Shown piece after piece: positions 34,599 to 45,754 of a stretch of 64,000 nucleotides of DNA. Source of the DNA: Mimachlamys varia (lineage: Eukaryota; Mollusca; Bivalvia; Pectinida; Pectinidae); contig OX392532.1 of NCBI GenBank assembly GCA_947623455.1, positions 25,332,792-25,396,791 on the forward strand, given 5' to 3'. Under the pieces are notes generated by a model. It was not told the origin of the DNA and did no database searches. It saw only the letters and a list, made by a program, of their open reading frames with translations. Positions within the stretch are counted from its first letter, which is position 1; every line of letters starts with the position of its first letter. The position numbers were made by a program, and so were the translations under genes.

Positions 34599-34661
34599 GT
34601 GGTGCCACAGTTACCGTATCTAGGATTCCTTATACGGCAACGCTCGAAATTGTGGCACCAC
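34599..34661 (+). promoter_or_regulatory. Candidate viral replication-origin hairpin
   Basis: An 11-bp perfect inverted repeat (GTGGTGCCACA 34599-34609, TGTGGCACCAC 34651-34661) encloses a second one (CCGTAT 34614-34619, ATACGG 34632-34637). The apical loop carries TAGGATTCC (34621-34629), 7 of 9 bases like the TAGTATTAC nonamer of circular ssDNA viruses. It lies 18 bases upstream of the Rep ATG, between the divergent genes, where an origin is expected. Confidence 0.55.
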
Positions 34662-34679
34662 AATTTTGACGCTCCCTTT

Positions 34680-34907
34680 ATATACCAAATTATTTTTTGA
34701 CGTCACTGGAAGATTCCATTTGGAAGGATTAGTCCATTCCCTTTTGATGGCCCCAATTTTCGCGCCGTTTTTGACATGTCTAGACTTGTTTTCGCGCCCT
34801 TTTTATGACGTCACAGTGTGACGTCACGGAATGTACTCGCGTGAGCGTTCGCCGAAGGCGGGAAACCGTCTATATAATTTCCGTCGCCCACGAAGTCGCA
34901 CGTCATT
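34680..34907. promoter_or_regulatory. Viral intergenic region with repeated TGACGTCA sites
   Basis: TGACGTCAC occurs at about 34699, 34806 and 34820 (CRE/ATF-type consensus), along with two TTTTCGCGCC stretches (34757, 34790) that resemble E2F sites. It sits between the divergent Rep and capsid starts, so a shared bidirectional promoter is a reasonable inference. Confidence 0.45.
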
Positions 34908-35751
34908 ATGGTTCGTCCTGCTTTCCGTCGTAGATCGTTTCGTCGCAGGTTTAAGAGGCGCGCTACGTTTGCTCGGAAGAGAAGATCATTTGTCAGAAGA
35001 AGGCGACCTCGTCGATTTGTTAGACGGAGGAGATCTCGATTCACTCGCAAGAGGAGCTATCGCCGCCGAAGTCAGGGGACCAGAGTAGTTACTCGGCATT
35101 TCAAGTCTGGTGTTCTTGACATTTCTCCTGTTTCGCCAAGTACGAAGTACATCAATTCCTTGACGTTCAACCCGAAGGTTGCCCACGATCAGATCATCGG
35201 AAACAACCTTATTAATGTTTACGGGCAACACTACGATGAATTCAGGGTTACTCAAGTTAGGATGAAGTTTTGGATCAATGGCCTTGGACCCTTCAATGAT
35301 ACGGCGATTACTTCGACCGTTCCTTCGTTTGTTCATGCTTATGACCCTGATGCGAATGGCCGCACTTTTGGTAATTTGGACGATTTTGTCAAGGTTGGTG
35401 CTAAGCCTCATTTTGTGAGACCCTACCGTGCCTTCACCATTACTCTTTGGCCGAAGATTGCTCCAACGATGGACCCTAATTCTTTTTCATCTGTTGCCCG
35501 TTCCTGTCAATCTCAACACGAATGGTTATTATCCTAACTCTATCCAGTATGCCTTCAAAGGAATCACCAAGAATATGGCTATTGAGTGCCAGTACAGTTA
35601 CACTTACCAATTCCGCGGCCTGAGGAATGGACAAGTTTATGGTACCAAGAAGTTACCCGAGATGTGTAAGAGGATCATCCCCAAGAACGACTCCCAGAAC
35701 CGTGAAGTGATGGAGAACTTTGAGATGCTGTTTTGCTCAGAGACATTGTAA
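34908..35751 (+). pseudogene. cap: Circovirus-like capsid gene with one frame break
   Basis: Starts at the ATG at 34908 with an arginine-rich tail (FRRRSFRRRFKRR and RRRRPRRFVRRRR, residues about 6-55), the usual nucleic-acid-binding and nuclear-entry segment of circovirus-like capsids. A jelly-roll-like body follows (HYDEFRVTQVRMKFWINGLG). The frame is lost between about 35480 and 35520; the rest (YYPNSIQYAFKG ... ENFEMLFCSETL) continues in another frame to 35751. Total span fits a capsid of about 280 residues. The TCTATATAAT at 34868 could be its TATA box. Similarity of the body to known capsids is by pattern only. Confidence 0.75.
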
Positions 35752-35864
35752 AAAATAACTATAAGATTGTAAACTCTCAATGTGAAAATTTATTCCTGGA
35801 AGAGCCAGGTCTCTTAACAATAAATCGATTGAATCAAATGTTTGTCTTCGTCTTTTTTTTCCAG

Positions 35865-35913
35865 GCCGGGGGGAGGGGGGGGGGGTGTCGCCCCCCCCCC
35901 CCCCCCCCCCCCC
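35865..35913. repeat. G-tract/C-tract hairpin between convergent viral 3' ends
   Basis: About 17 G (one A) at 35868-35885, a TGTCG loop, then 23 C at 35891-35913. It lies exactly between the capsid and Rep 3' ends. Confidence 0.85.
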
Positions 35914-35918
35914 GACAT

Positions 35919-36518
35919 TTAGTCCATAATTTCAAAGTTCTCCTCGGAGAGAATCTTCCAGATCATCCAACGATCTTCACTCAGCTTCTCCTTGTCGGGT
36001 AGGAAATTCGCACAACATAATATTTTCGCAGGCTCGAAAATCTTGATACAAGACTCGTATTTGCTGGAGAACAACCTTCCGTTTTTGAGAGCCTCGATGA
36101 ATGAATAGTTGATGTTCTCTTGCATGCTGCGCGTGAAGTCGAAGATAACGAACTCTTCCTCCTGGTAAGTATAGGAAAGATCCTTTCGCGCACCATTCTC
36201 TAGGACGATGCAATCCATGTTTGCCTGGCAGTATTGGCTGAGGAAAGTTTTACCTTTGTTGCCCTCCTCGTCGTAAATCCAGAACACAGTGCGGTTATCC
36301 TGGATTTGCAGTTGTTCCAAGCACTTACGCTGCCACGGGTAGAGTTCACAGCCCTCGAGTTTATCCTTAGCCTTTTGGATCTTTTGGCGCAGAATGAATT
36401 CCTCGAAGAACTCGCGGAATTTTCTCTGTTTCGCGGGGATCAGCCGACAGTACGGGTAATGGATGGGGTTTAGTCTGTCATGCTTTGTACCCGTATATGT
36501 CATCATAGCATTATGCAC
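35919..36518 (-). pseudogene. rep: Viral Rep, C-terminal superfamily 3 helicase part
   Basis: The minus-strand frame reads HYPYCRLIPAKQRKFREFF then the helicase: Walker A (EEGNKGKTF), Walker B-like (EEFVIFDF), motif C ending in Asn (CCANF) and a probable arginine finger (SEDRW). It stops at 35919 after ENFEIMD. Length and order match the helicase half of CRESS Reps. It has no start of its own in the right context and needs the HUH half now at 34063-34581, so as it stands it is a detached fragment. No internal stop is seen. Confidence 0.85.
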
Positions 36519-36890
36519 ATGTAAAATGAAGTGGACTTTTTACTGCATACTGATAAACAAGGACGGACTTTATCGACCAGGCAAATGTTTAAACAATTCA
36601 ATATGGTCCAATTTAGGATGTTGAATTCAGACAATTTCTGTAATCGCTTCGATTAAAAACTTTGGTCAGAATGTTACAGAAAACTACGGACCGTTGCAGC
36701 ACAAATGAGGTATCGATATATCCAGAATTCAGTATGTTATATGCTCGTCACTATGAAATGCTTATGTAATGAGTATTTTCAGTGTCTTACCTCTATTTTC
36801 ACTTTCAATAGTGGCGGCGGCCATTTTATATTCATGTTGCTCACCAACTGCAAACCACGTGATTCCCCACCGTGATATTGCCAATTTAAG

Positions 36891-37255
36891 CAATCTGATT
36901 AAAATACAGATCCTTGTTCTCACTCCGTTTTACAAGGATCTGACAACATCCCATAAGAGGTCACGTCCCGATGACCTTTGTCGCCTCTTTACTTAACACT
37001 AAAATAATTTTCCAACGACCTGTCATCTTGCAGCAAGCCATTTCGTCACATTATTCCGCACGAACTTTTTGGTGACGAAATGACTAAACGGACAAATGTG
37101 TTTATGCAAGCTTTGTCGCCTCAAAATTTCACTGTCAAGATTCTGCCAGTAGTAATTTGATTGGCTAATGCGAAAGGTCATCGGGACATGACCTCCTATG
37201 GGATTATCTCAGATCTTAACGGCGCGGAGATCAAGATATGATTTTAATCAGATTG
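36891..37255. mobile_element. CAATCTGATT MITE with perfect 10-bp target duplication (copy B)
   Basis: 365 bp, inverted relative to copy A. Left end CAATCTGATTAAAATACAGA, right end ATATGATTTTAATCAGATTG; flanks are CCAATTTAAG on both sides, identical over 10 bp. Its short frames are incidental. Confidence 0.95.
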
Positions 37256-37748
37256 CCAATTTAAGTAACATTGTGAAGTTTGACTTTCTCAGCAACCCAG
37301 GTTCGATGGGTGTATGCTTGTTTCATTGGTGGAGAAAAAACTCGACTATGCATGTAGAATTAACAAAGTGTTTATTATACAACAAATAAACACGAAGGAC
37401 ACAATAGCAAATAATAACAGTGATATTTACAACGTCCTAGACCCCACAGACACACCCCACCTTACCCTTACATTTCCAACCCGGATAGTTCCCTACATGT
37501 AACAACATAACCTTACAATAACCACCTACCTCTGACTCCCATCCCGCCCCATATACCTGACTTACTCTAAAATAATACCTTAACAACTACATTGGCACAG
37601 GAATTCAATCATTTGACTGCCCTGCACAGAACGTAACACTCCAATTTATATACTACCTTGACAATACAAACCGACGGGCCAATGAAAATACAGTATTGAC
37701 GCTTACACGGGGACAGGCACAGACAGCAAAGTAGGAAGTTACAGACAG
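37256..37748. other. No gene recognised
   Basis: Sequence between the MITE and the Harbinger-like left end. Only short chance frames. Confidence 0.4.
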
Positions 37749-37996
37749 GGCTCGTATGCATAAAAATAGTATTTTCTTAAATTTATACTTAAGTATAATT
37801 CTAACCTGCTTAAGTAAGCAAGTTGCTTAGTTTCCTTTGCAAAAAAATTTTAAGCAACATACTTAATTGTTCTTTGTTAAGCAGGTATACTCGTTGTCAA
37901 TGACGCGTCGTTCTAATTCCCGCGAAGTTTGTGTTTGCAAACAAAAGCGCGTGGCGAAATAACGTGCTCGATTGTCTGCTTCCAGTCATTGTAATC

Positions 37997-38293
37997 ATGG
38001 CATCAGACACGAGTACCGAGACTCCCAAGTAAAAAACGAAAGCCAAATTGGACGACGGACGAGTGTTTACATCCAACCAAATTAGTAGAGGAGCACAAAC
38101 ATGTGCTCAGATCAAAGTTTTGGTCTGAAGTGACAACCCGAGAAAGAAAGAGACATGGATATGGATAGCCGAAGCAATAAATGCTTTATCCATAGTCAGA
38201 CGGTCAGTCGAAGAAGTCGACAAAAAGTGGCATAATCTCCACATGAAGGGCAAGACGGAGTTGTCTGACCACAAAAAGCAGATTTCGACGACA
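37997..38293 (+). pseudogene. Harbinger Myb/SANT-like DNA-binding protein, broken
   Basis: Partner protein that helps the Harbinger transposase bind the element's ends. ATG at 37997 gives MASDTSTETPK and then a stop. In another frame KPNWTTDECLHPTKLVEEHK begins a Myb/SANT-like domain, and a further frame gives ETWIWIAEAINAL and VDKKWHNLHMKGKTELSD, the conserved second and third helices. A possible splice donor (ACAG|GTATAG) follows. At least two frame breaks make it non-functional. Confidence 0.7.
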
Positions 38294-39299
38294 GGTATAG
38301 CCTTATATATATTTCCGTAAACACATTACAGGTCTACCGTCTTGCACAATTTTTTAAGTTTAAAATTACGTAGTCCTTTTACATTTCTTCGATGTATTTG
38401 TCAGGCATTATGCACGATTAAGATGCATTCAAACACGTATACAGAATCAATGCATTCCGCATACAGCTGTCAATTTTCTGTCATACCCGTAAATATAAAT
38501 AGCCTCTGGTCATGTTACAACTGGCATGATCATGTGTCGTAAAACGGTACAAAATGGCGATATAGCGCTAGCGTTAACATGCACATATGCGGTGGGCTTC
38601 GATTCTACTTCTAGTTATGTACAGGAAAACAATATCAGATAAGTTCATTAGAATATCATTTTTTTTCTCTTTGTTCAAGGGTGTGGACAACGGTCACGGG
38701 AATTTTCGTACTGAAACGTTTTCGTACCGGGGTAGTTTCGTACTACAAATTATATAATGAATTGCAAAAAAAGTGCAAAATAATGTTAATATCATGCTAA
38801 AAACGATGTTAAATGTTGTAAAAGATATGCTTATACTGATTTAGTCCTCGAATACTGATTTAGTCCTCGATACATTAATTACTTCACTTCCTTGTACGAA
38901 CATAAAACCTAGCTTTACCGTGCGTGTCGACACAATATTGTTACCGAGATATGTAACTATTAAACGTGTATATTGCTATCTTTTATCTGTTTATCTTTTA
39001 TAATTGTGTTAATGTGATATATGTGTCAAATTTGGACTCTGTGTGATTTTGACATCTTTTTTGTAATCCCCGTCTTTATCTTCATCATAGACCACGTACT
39101 GTATAGTAGGTTATATATTTTGTAATTGTAGTTTCTGTATAGTTTGCAGCAGTGATAATAAAAGACTCGAGACTTCAATTAGATGCAAGACATTTATTCA
39201 CAAAATATTCAAATTTTAATCGGTCAATCGTTCACAAAAGCACATTCAATCCAAACTCATAGACAAGACTTCAGCTCCAATTGGAAATCCACTTTCTCG

Positions 39300-39504
39300 T
39301 TTCGTGCTATATAAATCAACTGGACTATCTAATACTCTCACTTTTACACATCGCACTTACTTATACGTTACCATACAAATCAACTGGACTATATAATACT
39401 CTCACTTTTACACATGGCACTTATACGTTACCATACAAACAACAGTTGAAAACAGTTTGTTTTAAATTAACATACAAACAACAGTTGAAAACAGTTTGTT
39501 TTAA
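39300..39504. repeat. Short tandem duplications (about 68 bp and 46 bp units)
   Basis: AAATCAACTGGACTATxTAATACTCTCACTTTTACACAT occurs twice, then ACATACAAACAACAGTTGAA-AACAGTTTGTTTTAAATT twice. Confidence 0.8.
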
Positions 39505-39975
39505 ATTAACATAATTTCTAGTACTATATCGTATACGTTTCACAGTTCCAAATGAAAGCGCTCTACTATAGTTGAGTTATAAATGCGAATTTGTATTCGG
39601 CGAATACACACTACTGGACACTAGTTATACATAAACAAGCACTAAACTCGCACAAGCACTATATACCAAAACAGTTTTGTATTAACGTAATTTCTTGTAC
39701 TATATCGTATACGTTTCACAGTTCAAAATGAACGCGCTCTACTATAGTTGAGTTATAAATCCGAATTTGTATTCGGCGAATACACACTACAGGACACTAG
39801 TTATACATAAACAAGCACTAAACTCACACAAGCACTATACCAAAACAGTTTTGAATTAACGTTATTTCTTGTACTATATCGTATACGTTTCACAGTTCCA
39901 AATGAAAGCGCTCTACTATAATTGAGTTATAAATCCGAATTTGTATTCGGCGAATACACACTACGGGACACTAGT
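39505..39975. repeat. 176-bp tandem repeat, nearly three units
   Basis: TACTATATCGTATACGTTTC recurs at about 39522, 39697 and 39872, with CAAATGAAAGCGCTCTACTA and GAATTTGTATTCGGCGAATA after each. The last unit runs into the MULE-like fragment. Confidence 0.85.
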
Positions 39976-40600
39976 CGACATCAGTGTTCCTTCCACTGCT
40001 GTAGAAACCTGCTACTGTCTTCAGGAACACTGATGTCGACGTCTCATCGGCCATGTATCGTTGTGTTGCGTCCAGCAGCCTCTTCTCTATCCTAGTGTAG
40101 AGTTGTCTGGTGTTCCGGTCCAAATCCTCGGATATGACCTGGGCATGCACATTGGTGGATTTCTTCAGGAGGAGCGGGATGGCTACGTACAGCGGAGGGT
40201 GTTGGTTCGCTTTCCTGTTGATTCTGTGGTGTAACCTAGAAAGGAGAAACAAAAAATTAGGATTTACATTTGTAAGCACAGACAAATATGATGATCAATA
40301 TTTCATTTCAAAATTATTTTATTAACAATACATAAGATATATTTGTTAATTGCCATTATATTTCATTAACAATATATTCTTTTCACATATATGTATTTAC
40401 CTTCCACGTCGCTGTTAGTTCTAAGCGAACTTTCAAAGGCAGACCAAGTGGCAGGAGGGTGCATGGCGGACTCAATCCACTGGCTCCTCATGTAGTCAAT
40501 AAATGTCAATGTGAGTGTTGAAAAATATGGGTGGGGTGGGGTGTTAAACTCAAACAACCTAGCAGCGGTGATTTTACCGGTACGTCTCTTATCAAAAGGA
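39971..40600 (-). pseudogene. MULE-type transposase C-terminal fragment, two blocks
   Basis: Upper block (40405-40600) has SQWIESAMHPPATWSAFESS followed by RTNSDVEG; lower block (39971-40237) has LHHRINRKANQHPPLYVAIP. The W.....PP..W......RTN.DVEG..HRLNR motif is typical of the tail of FLYWCH/MULE transposase-domain proteins in invertebrates. A donor (GAAG|GTAAAT) and an acceptor (TTCTAG) surround 40238-40404, but the phases differ by one base, so the copy is probably dead. The catalytic core is absent. Confidence 0.5.
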
Positions 40601-41024
40601 TGATGTTCAGTTCGTAGTCTTAGCATAAAAGGTTACAAATATGGTAGATCTGTTATTGATGACTATACACATTATACAGCATTAGATCTACAGCATTAAA
40701 TGCACATGTGTGTTAACTAATAATGTACTGTTACGGTAGCTGTGTATTGATTTGAATTGATCTTAATCAGTACGGTACTTTTATCTTACAAATAACATAC
40801 AAGATGTTTTACCTGTAACTTTCTATTAGGATACAGAATGCATGTATTTTCCTACTTACATGTACATTTGGATAAAATATGTAGCTGGGCTGAGAGAAAC
40901 ATTGTTTTAATGCAGTTGCAAGTGATAATACAGATGTATACATTTACAAATATATAACAAATCATAACAAATAAGAATTCAAAATTGTTAGATAAGCAAT
41001 CATACAACGAATTGGAGTAAACGG

Positions 41025-42573
41025 GAATTTCCTCAATATTATTACGTCATTATACGAAGACGTCAGAAGTGGGGTTAGGGTAAATGGTAAGATGACGGAC
41101 TTTTTCCCCGCATAGCCTCGGGGTAAAACAAGGGTGTAATATTTCCCCAACATTATTCTCAATTTATATTAATGACTTGGCCGAAGAAATCAACGCTGCC
41201 AACCTAGGAATACCTATAGACGATATTGCTATCGGCATATTGTTATACGCAGACGATGTAGTACTTCTCGCAGGGAATGAAGAAGACCTACAAACTATGT
41301 TAGATATTGTGAATAATTGGTGTAGAAAGTGGCGACTGCTGTTAAAGAAAAGACCAAGATCGTGCACTTCAGATCACCTAATAAGGAGAGGACGACATCG
41401 AATTTTAATTGCGGCGATGGCGATATCCAGATTGGTTTAGCAAACTCTTACAAGTATCTAGACCTGTGGTTTGAAGAACATTTATGTATGAAGTTCACCA
41501 ATACTGAATTGGCGAAATCCGCGGGACGCGCATTAAGTGCACTAATTTCATAAGTTCATATGCCGGAGGTATGTCAAGTGTTGTATTTACTAAACTATAT
41601 AAGTCGTTAGTGGAACCAATTTTGTACTACGGAGTGGCCATATGGGGAATGTCAAAATATTCCAAAATTGTTACAGTGCAGAACAGAGCGTTACAGTACT
41701 TTATGTGCGTTGGGAAAAACGCCACGATCTCGGCCTTAAGAGGAGACATGGGATGGTATTCTACAGAGACCAAACAACGATTACGAATAGAAGTTATACG
41801 TTACTGGCTAAAAGTGAAAACTATACCAAACAACAGACTGGTTAATAAAGTATATAATTGGTCGATTAGTTATGGTAGGTCATTAGACACTAAGGTAACA
41901 AAGTATGTAAATGAACTCACCAGTGGAATTAATGCACGTACTTCTTTTAATTGTATAAGAGACATTTTAATTGACCGTGATACATCGCAGTGGTACAAAG
42001 ACCTGTGGAGTGAAAGGAGAGGTGACAATTGTAATAAATGACGAACTTCCCATCGCAGAATCCTAAGTTCCTTTAGATGTGGTAACCTGCCATTGGCAGT
42101 AGAAACCGGGCGATACTCTACTCCTAAAGTCCCACTTGACCAAAAAATATGTAAATATTGTAAGTCTAATATGTAAGAAGATGAAATGTATTTTTTAATT
42201 GAATGTGAATTTTATGCAGAAATAAGATATCAATTGTTTTTACATATGAGCAATTTATGTGAAGATTTCTATAATATAAATAACTTGGAAAAAATAGTGC
42301 GAGTTATGAATCTTGTTGACAGCAAATATTTATCATCAATTCTATATAAAATGTTCAGTAGAAGAAAACATGCAAATGTGTGAAGACTGAACATTTTACT
42401 TAAAGTAAATTTCTATCAATTTTATCAAACAACAGGGGTAGACATTTTTATATTGAATATGTTTTAGTGTCTCATAAGCCTGTATGGTTTGGTATCTTAA
42501 ATTGTTTGTACAAAATGTTACAAAACTTGTTAAAATGTGGGACACTGTAATAAAATATTTGATTGATTGATTG
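41025..42573 (+). pseudogene. LINE reverse transcriptase, 3' half, frame-broken
   Basis: Reverse transcriptase palm and thumb of a non-LTR retrotransposon. YEDVRSGVRVNGKMTDF, CNISPTLFSIYINDLAEEIN and the catalytic ILLYADDVVLLAGNEEDL are visible, then a frame change near 41340, then LYKSLVEPILYYGVAIWGMS and the remainder to 42041. A CxxC..H..C knuckle near 42150-42210 (KICKYCKSNM ... FLIECEF) contains a stop. The 3' end has AATAAAA and a GATT/TGAT tail near 42555-42573. 5'-truncated and several times broken. Confidence 0.85.
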
Positions 42574-43200
42574 ATCATAATGAATTTGCAATACCCCTCC
42601 CTCCCCCCCCCCCCGCCCAAAAAAAAACCCTAAAGACATCTCGCAACCTTTTAGATACAGTATAAAACCTTAAATCCTGTAAATGTTTTGGTAATATACA
42701 TGTCTGTGGAAAATGTATATATGAGAAGACTTGAACTTGTAATGATACGTGTACATCTCACAATATTATAATAGATCTTTATATTTCATGTACCATTTAC
42801 AATATTTTGTTATTTATCTATCAGTATGGATAACTTCTGCTGTAAAATTCCATCAAGTTGATTGCAGGGATAATCCTGGAGGGGGCCATTAACCTCTCCA
42901 TTTTTCCGATTGTCTTTTAATTTGTTATAGAATAGCCCCTCCTTATTGTGATATTAACTGAAACTTGCTAAAAATGGCCCACTATACTCTCAAATTCCAG
43001 AATTTCCCTTTGAAGGTATAATGAATATAATAGAAAAAAAATCAATTTTTTCTATGAATTTTCTCTTTCTTTGTACACAATGTACACAATACAATAACAA
43101 GAACACAAACAGTAGTTACACTTGTGTACGCTACATCTTTGTTACGCTACATCTTTGTTAATATAATAATCAATCATAAGTGAAATTAATCAGCCCTATC

Positions 43201-43540
43201 ACAATGGCCTGAGACCATCTCCAATCAAGAACTCCTCGCCCATTGCAATCAAGAGAGCATGGAAACCATCATCATGCGACGGCGATGGAAATGGATCGGC
43301 CATGTGATGAGAAGAGATCCGAACAACATCACCCGCATAGCCCTTCACTGGACACCGGAGGGGAGACGGAAGCGAGGTAGACCCAAGAACACCTGGCGTC
43401 GGACTGTGGAAGGGGAACTCAGGACCCTACATCATACCTGGGGGACCGTTCAAAAGCTAGCCCAGAACAGACAAGAGTGGCGATCCTATGTTGCTGCCCT
43501 ACATGCCAACTGGCATAACGGGCATAAACAAAAAACATAA
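43201..43540 (+). pseudogene. RTE/CR1-like LINE C-terminal tail
   Basis: Reads MRRRWKWIGHVMRRDPNNIT, TPEGRRKRGRPKNTWRRTVE, then WRSYVAAL. This is the widespread 'RRRW.W.GHV.R....PEGRRKRGRP..TWRR' tail of metazoan LINE proteins. The reverse transcriptase itself is missing. Confidence 0.85.
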
Positions 43541-44289
43541 ACATCACAATGATGTCACAGATGCCACACACTCAAATAATATTTACACACATACAATCAC
43601 TGAAAACTATAGCTAGTCACACAACATATATATACATAACATATATACTGATATATGTGTTATAATACTGATGATAATATTAGAATTTTTGATTATGTTA
43701 TTTTTCCATTTCTGGTAATAAAGTTGTATTTAATATTTACATATGATTTGGATAAACGTATATAGATGGTTCCAAATATTTCATAAGTACATTTTGATCA
43801 ATTCAATATTATTTTTAAAAAATATACCTGTGATTTTAAATTAAGCATGTATTTGCATATTTTGGTACAGATATTTGATGCTGTATATCACTTACTACAT
43901 AGAAGTGACATTAATTTCTTTTTGTTCTGCACTGTAACAATTTTGGAATATTTTGACATTATATCTAATTTCCATGAAAACAGGTTGTACCCTTAAGTGC
44001 ATTTCATATCATATCATATTTCTTCATCATCATCATCATCATAAACAGACATATGAATTTATTACAAATTATCATTATTTTGTAATTTGCAAAATATATT
44101 TCAATAATACTTTATGAATACATGTATGTATAGATCTATTGGCTTATGACACAAACCTTATATCCTTCTACACAGATATTGATACACATTGTATATGTGT
44201 ACTGATCAAAGATAAGTTGCTTTAAATATTTCATATTGAAGAAAATAATTTTGATATATGTCAAAATATCTGTAAATGTATGAATTGTG

Positions 44290-45260
44290 AATAAGAATAT
44301 TTCTTGCTTGTAGATCATCCAATATAGACTTTCTACAAAGTTCCTCCACTGCAGCCTTGCCATCTTCCGAGTCATCTATGTGTACTTGCACATTGGCAAC
44401 ATCCAACTATCCAGATCATAAGATGATGCAACAAGAGAAGCTGGCTCTGGAAATAAAAAAATAAAATTACAAAACAAACTTCTTGAATTGGAGATCAAGA
44501 AAAGTGACCAGGAATATTTAAAGGCCCCAATATACGTAACTTTCGGCAAAACTTGAAGTGAAAATTAAGCTTAATAACTTATTATATTTATAGATTTAGC
44601 TAAGATTAACCGATATCAGCAATATTCAAGATGGATTCTTCTGCGGTTACCGGTACAGCAGCAGTTGAAACTCAGTATTTGTAAACACGCGTCCATTTTG
44701 AACCGTCTTCCAACTCCGGTTTGTTGTTGAAGTGGGCCCCACCTGAATTATTTTCAATTCTTTGGATTTTTCTGTCAAGAGTTTCTTGTTAGTTACCGCC
44801 CAGGTTTACTTCGTTTTAGGCTTATTTTTGCATAGTTATCAACTGATTTTTTTTCAGAATTTTTCAGAATCACGAAAAATTTCCTGAAGTTACGTATATT
44901 GGGCCTTTAAGTAATAAACTTATTTATTTTTTCACTTTATATTTTTTTTTCTATTTTTATTGAAATGAGTACTTACCTAAGAAGTGAGTTGTCACAATGT
45001 GGTTTCTGTATACCATTCCATCAAATGGGTCATCACACACTGCATGAGAAGCATCATTATCATCATATCAGTATCACTATCAATGTCGTCATCTAGCTGT
45101 GGTATATTTAGTAACTTTGCAATGTTGTGCAAAATTCCACAGGCTGTGGTGACTTTACACACCCTATCTGGTCTCAGACTGACCTCTCTATCTAGGACAT
45201 GAATCCTCCTTTTCAACTGCCCGATTCCTCTTTCCACAATACATCTGGTTGTCTTGTTAG
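44290..45260 (-). pseudogene. Harbinger transposase C-terminal part, interrupted by a MITE
   Basis: The block at 45010-45255 reads NKTTRCIVERGIGQLKRRIH then VCKVTTACGILHNIAKLLNI, the conserved end of HARBI1-like transposases (..RcvVEr.fG.LK.R......V..A..LHNia). DVANVQVHIDDSEDGKAAVE at 44350-44406 may be the acidic tail. The TTAA MITE at 44518-44910 lies between the two. The N-terminal and catalytic parts of the same kind of transposase are at 52990-53797 on the same strand, so this is probably one gene split by later insertions. Confidence 0.7.
44518..44910. mobile_element. TTAA-flanked MITE (piggyBac-like), full copy
   Basis: TTAA + AGGCCCCAATATACGTAA at the left and TTACGTATATTGGGCCT + TTAA at the right. 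Inner blocks (ACCGGTACAGCAGCAGTTGA, AAGTGGGCCCCACCTGAATT) match the copy at 9042-9434. Confidence 0.88.
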
Positions 45261-45754
45261 CACTTACATGTAGGAAAACAAGATAGAAAACGTTTGACAT
45301 AATTACTTTGTCAAATATATGTATTTATTTACAATTACCCTGTTTTACCAAATAGAAAACAGAAGGAGGGCGACTGTGTTTACATACCAATAAAAATGGT
45401 CAAGAACGTGACCTAGACGATGACGTAACACTTTGCGTAGGAATACAAGTCAAAGGTTACCAATGCTCATTCATGTATTCCATTCATGTTTACAAACAGA
45501 AAACACGTGTTTGTATTATCGGTCAAACGAGACATCTTGATACTAATCAAGTTTGTAGGCCTAAATTTAATGCATTGTTTTTTATATATTGTTTTTCAAA
45601 GACAAAATAATAACATACATACAACACGGAACTGTAAACAAAGAATAAATCAAATATCTTTGAAGAAAGTTTGCGCGTGGAGCAGAATATCGTCTGCTAA
45701 ACTTGGACACCTGCCAGCTGTATACATACGATGTACATGTATATTGTTGACGAG

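Larger units (their letters stand above)
34063..36530. mobile_element. Endogenous, nearly full-length CRESS-DNA virus genome, opened within rep
   Basis: About 2.45 kb of circovirus-like DNA: Rep HUH part on the minus strand at the left, a capsid gene on the plus strand, and the Rep helicase part on the minus strand at the right. On a circle this is the standard ambisense layout, with diverging 5' ends around a hairpin intergenic region and converging 3' ends. Host-type repeats lie on both sides (MITE copies at 32880-33605 and 36891-37255), so this reads as an integration. I see no clear target duplication or flanking direct repeat. Confidence 0.85.

Noticed and set aside
34582..34608. Rep start nine codons upstream of the ATG
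   Set aside because: That longer frame would begin at GTG and lie inside the candidate origin stem; the ATG at 34581 is the first usable start.
34105..34623. 172-codon plus-strand frame
   Set aside because: It is the antisense shadow of the Rep nickase frame and has no family motif.
34986..35411. 141-codon minus-strand frame across the capsid gene
   Set aside because: Arginine-rich coding on the plus strand gives few stops on the complement; no motif in this frame.
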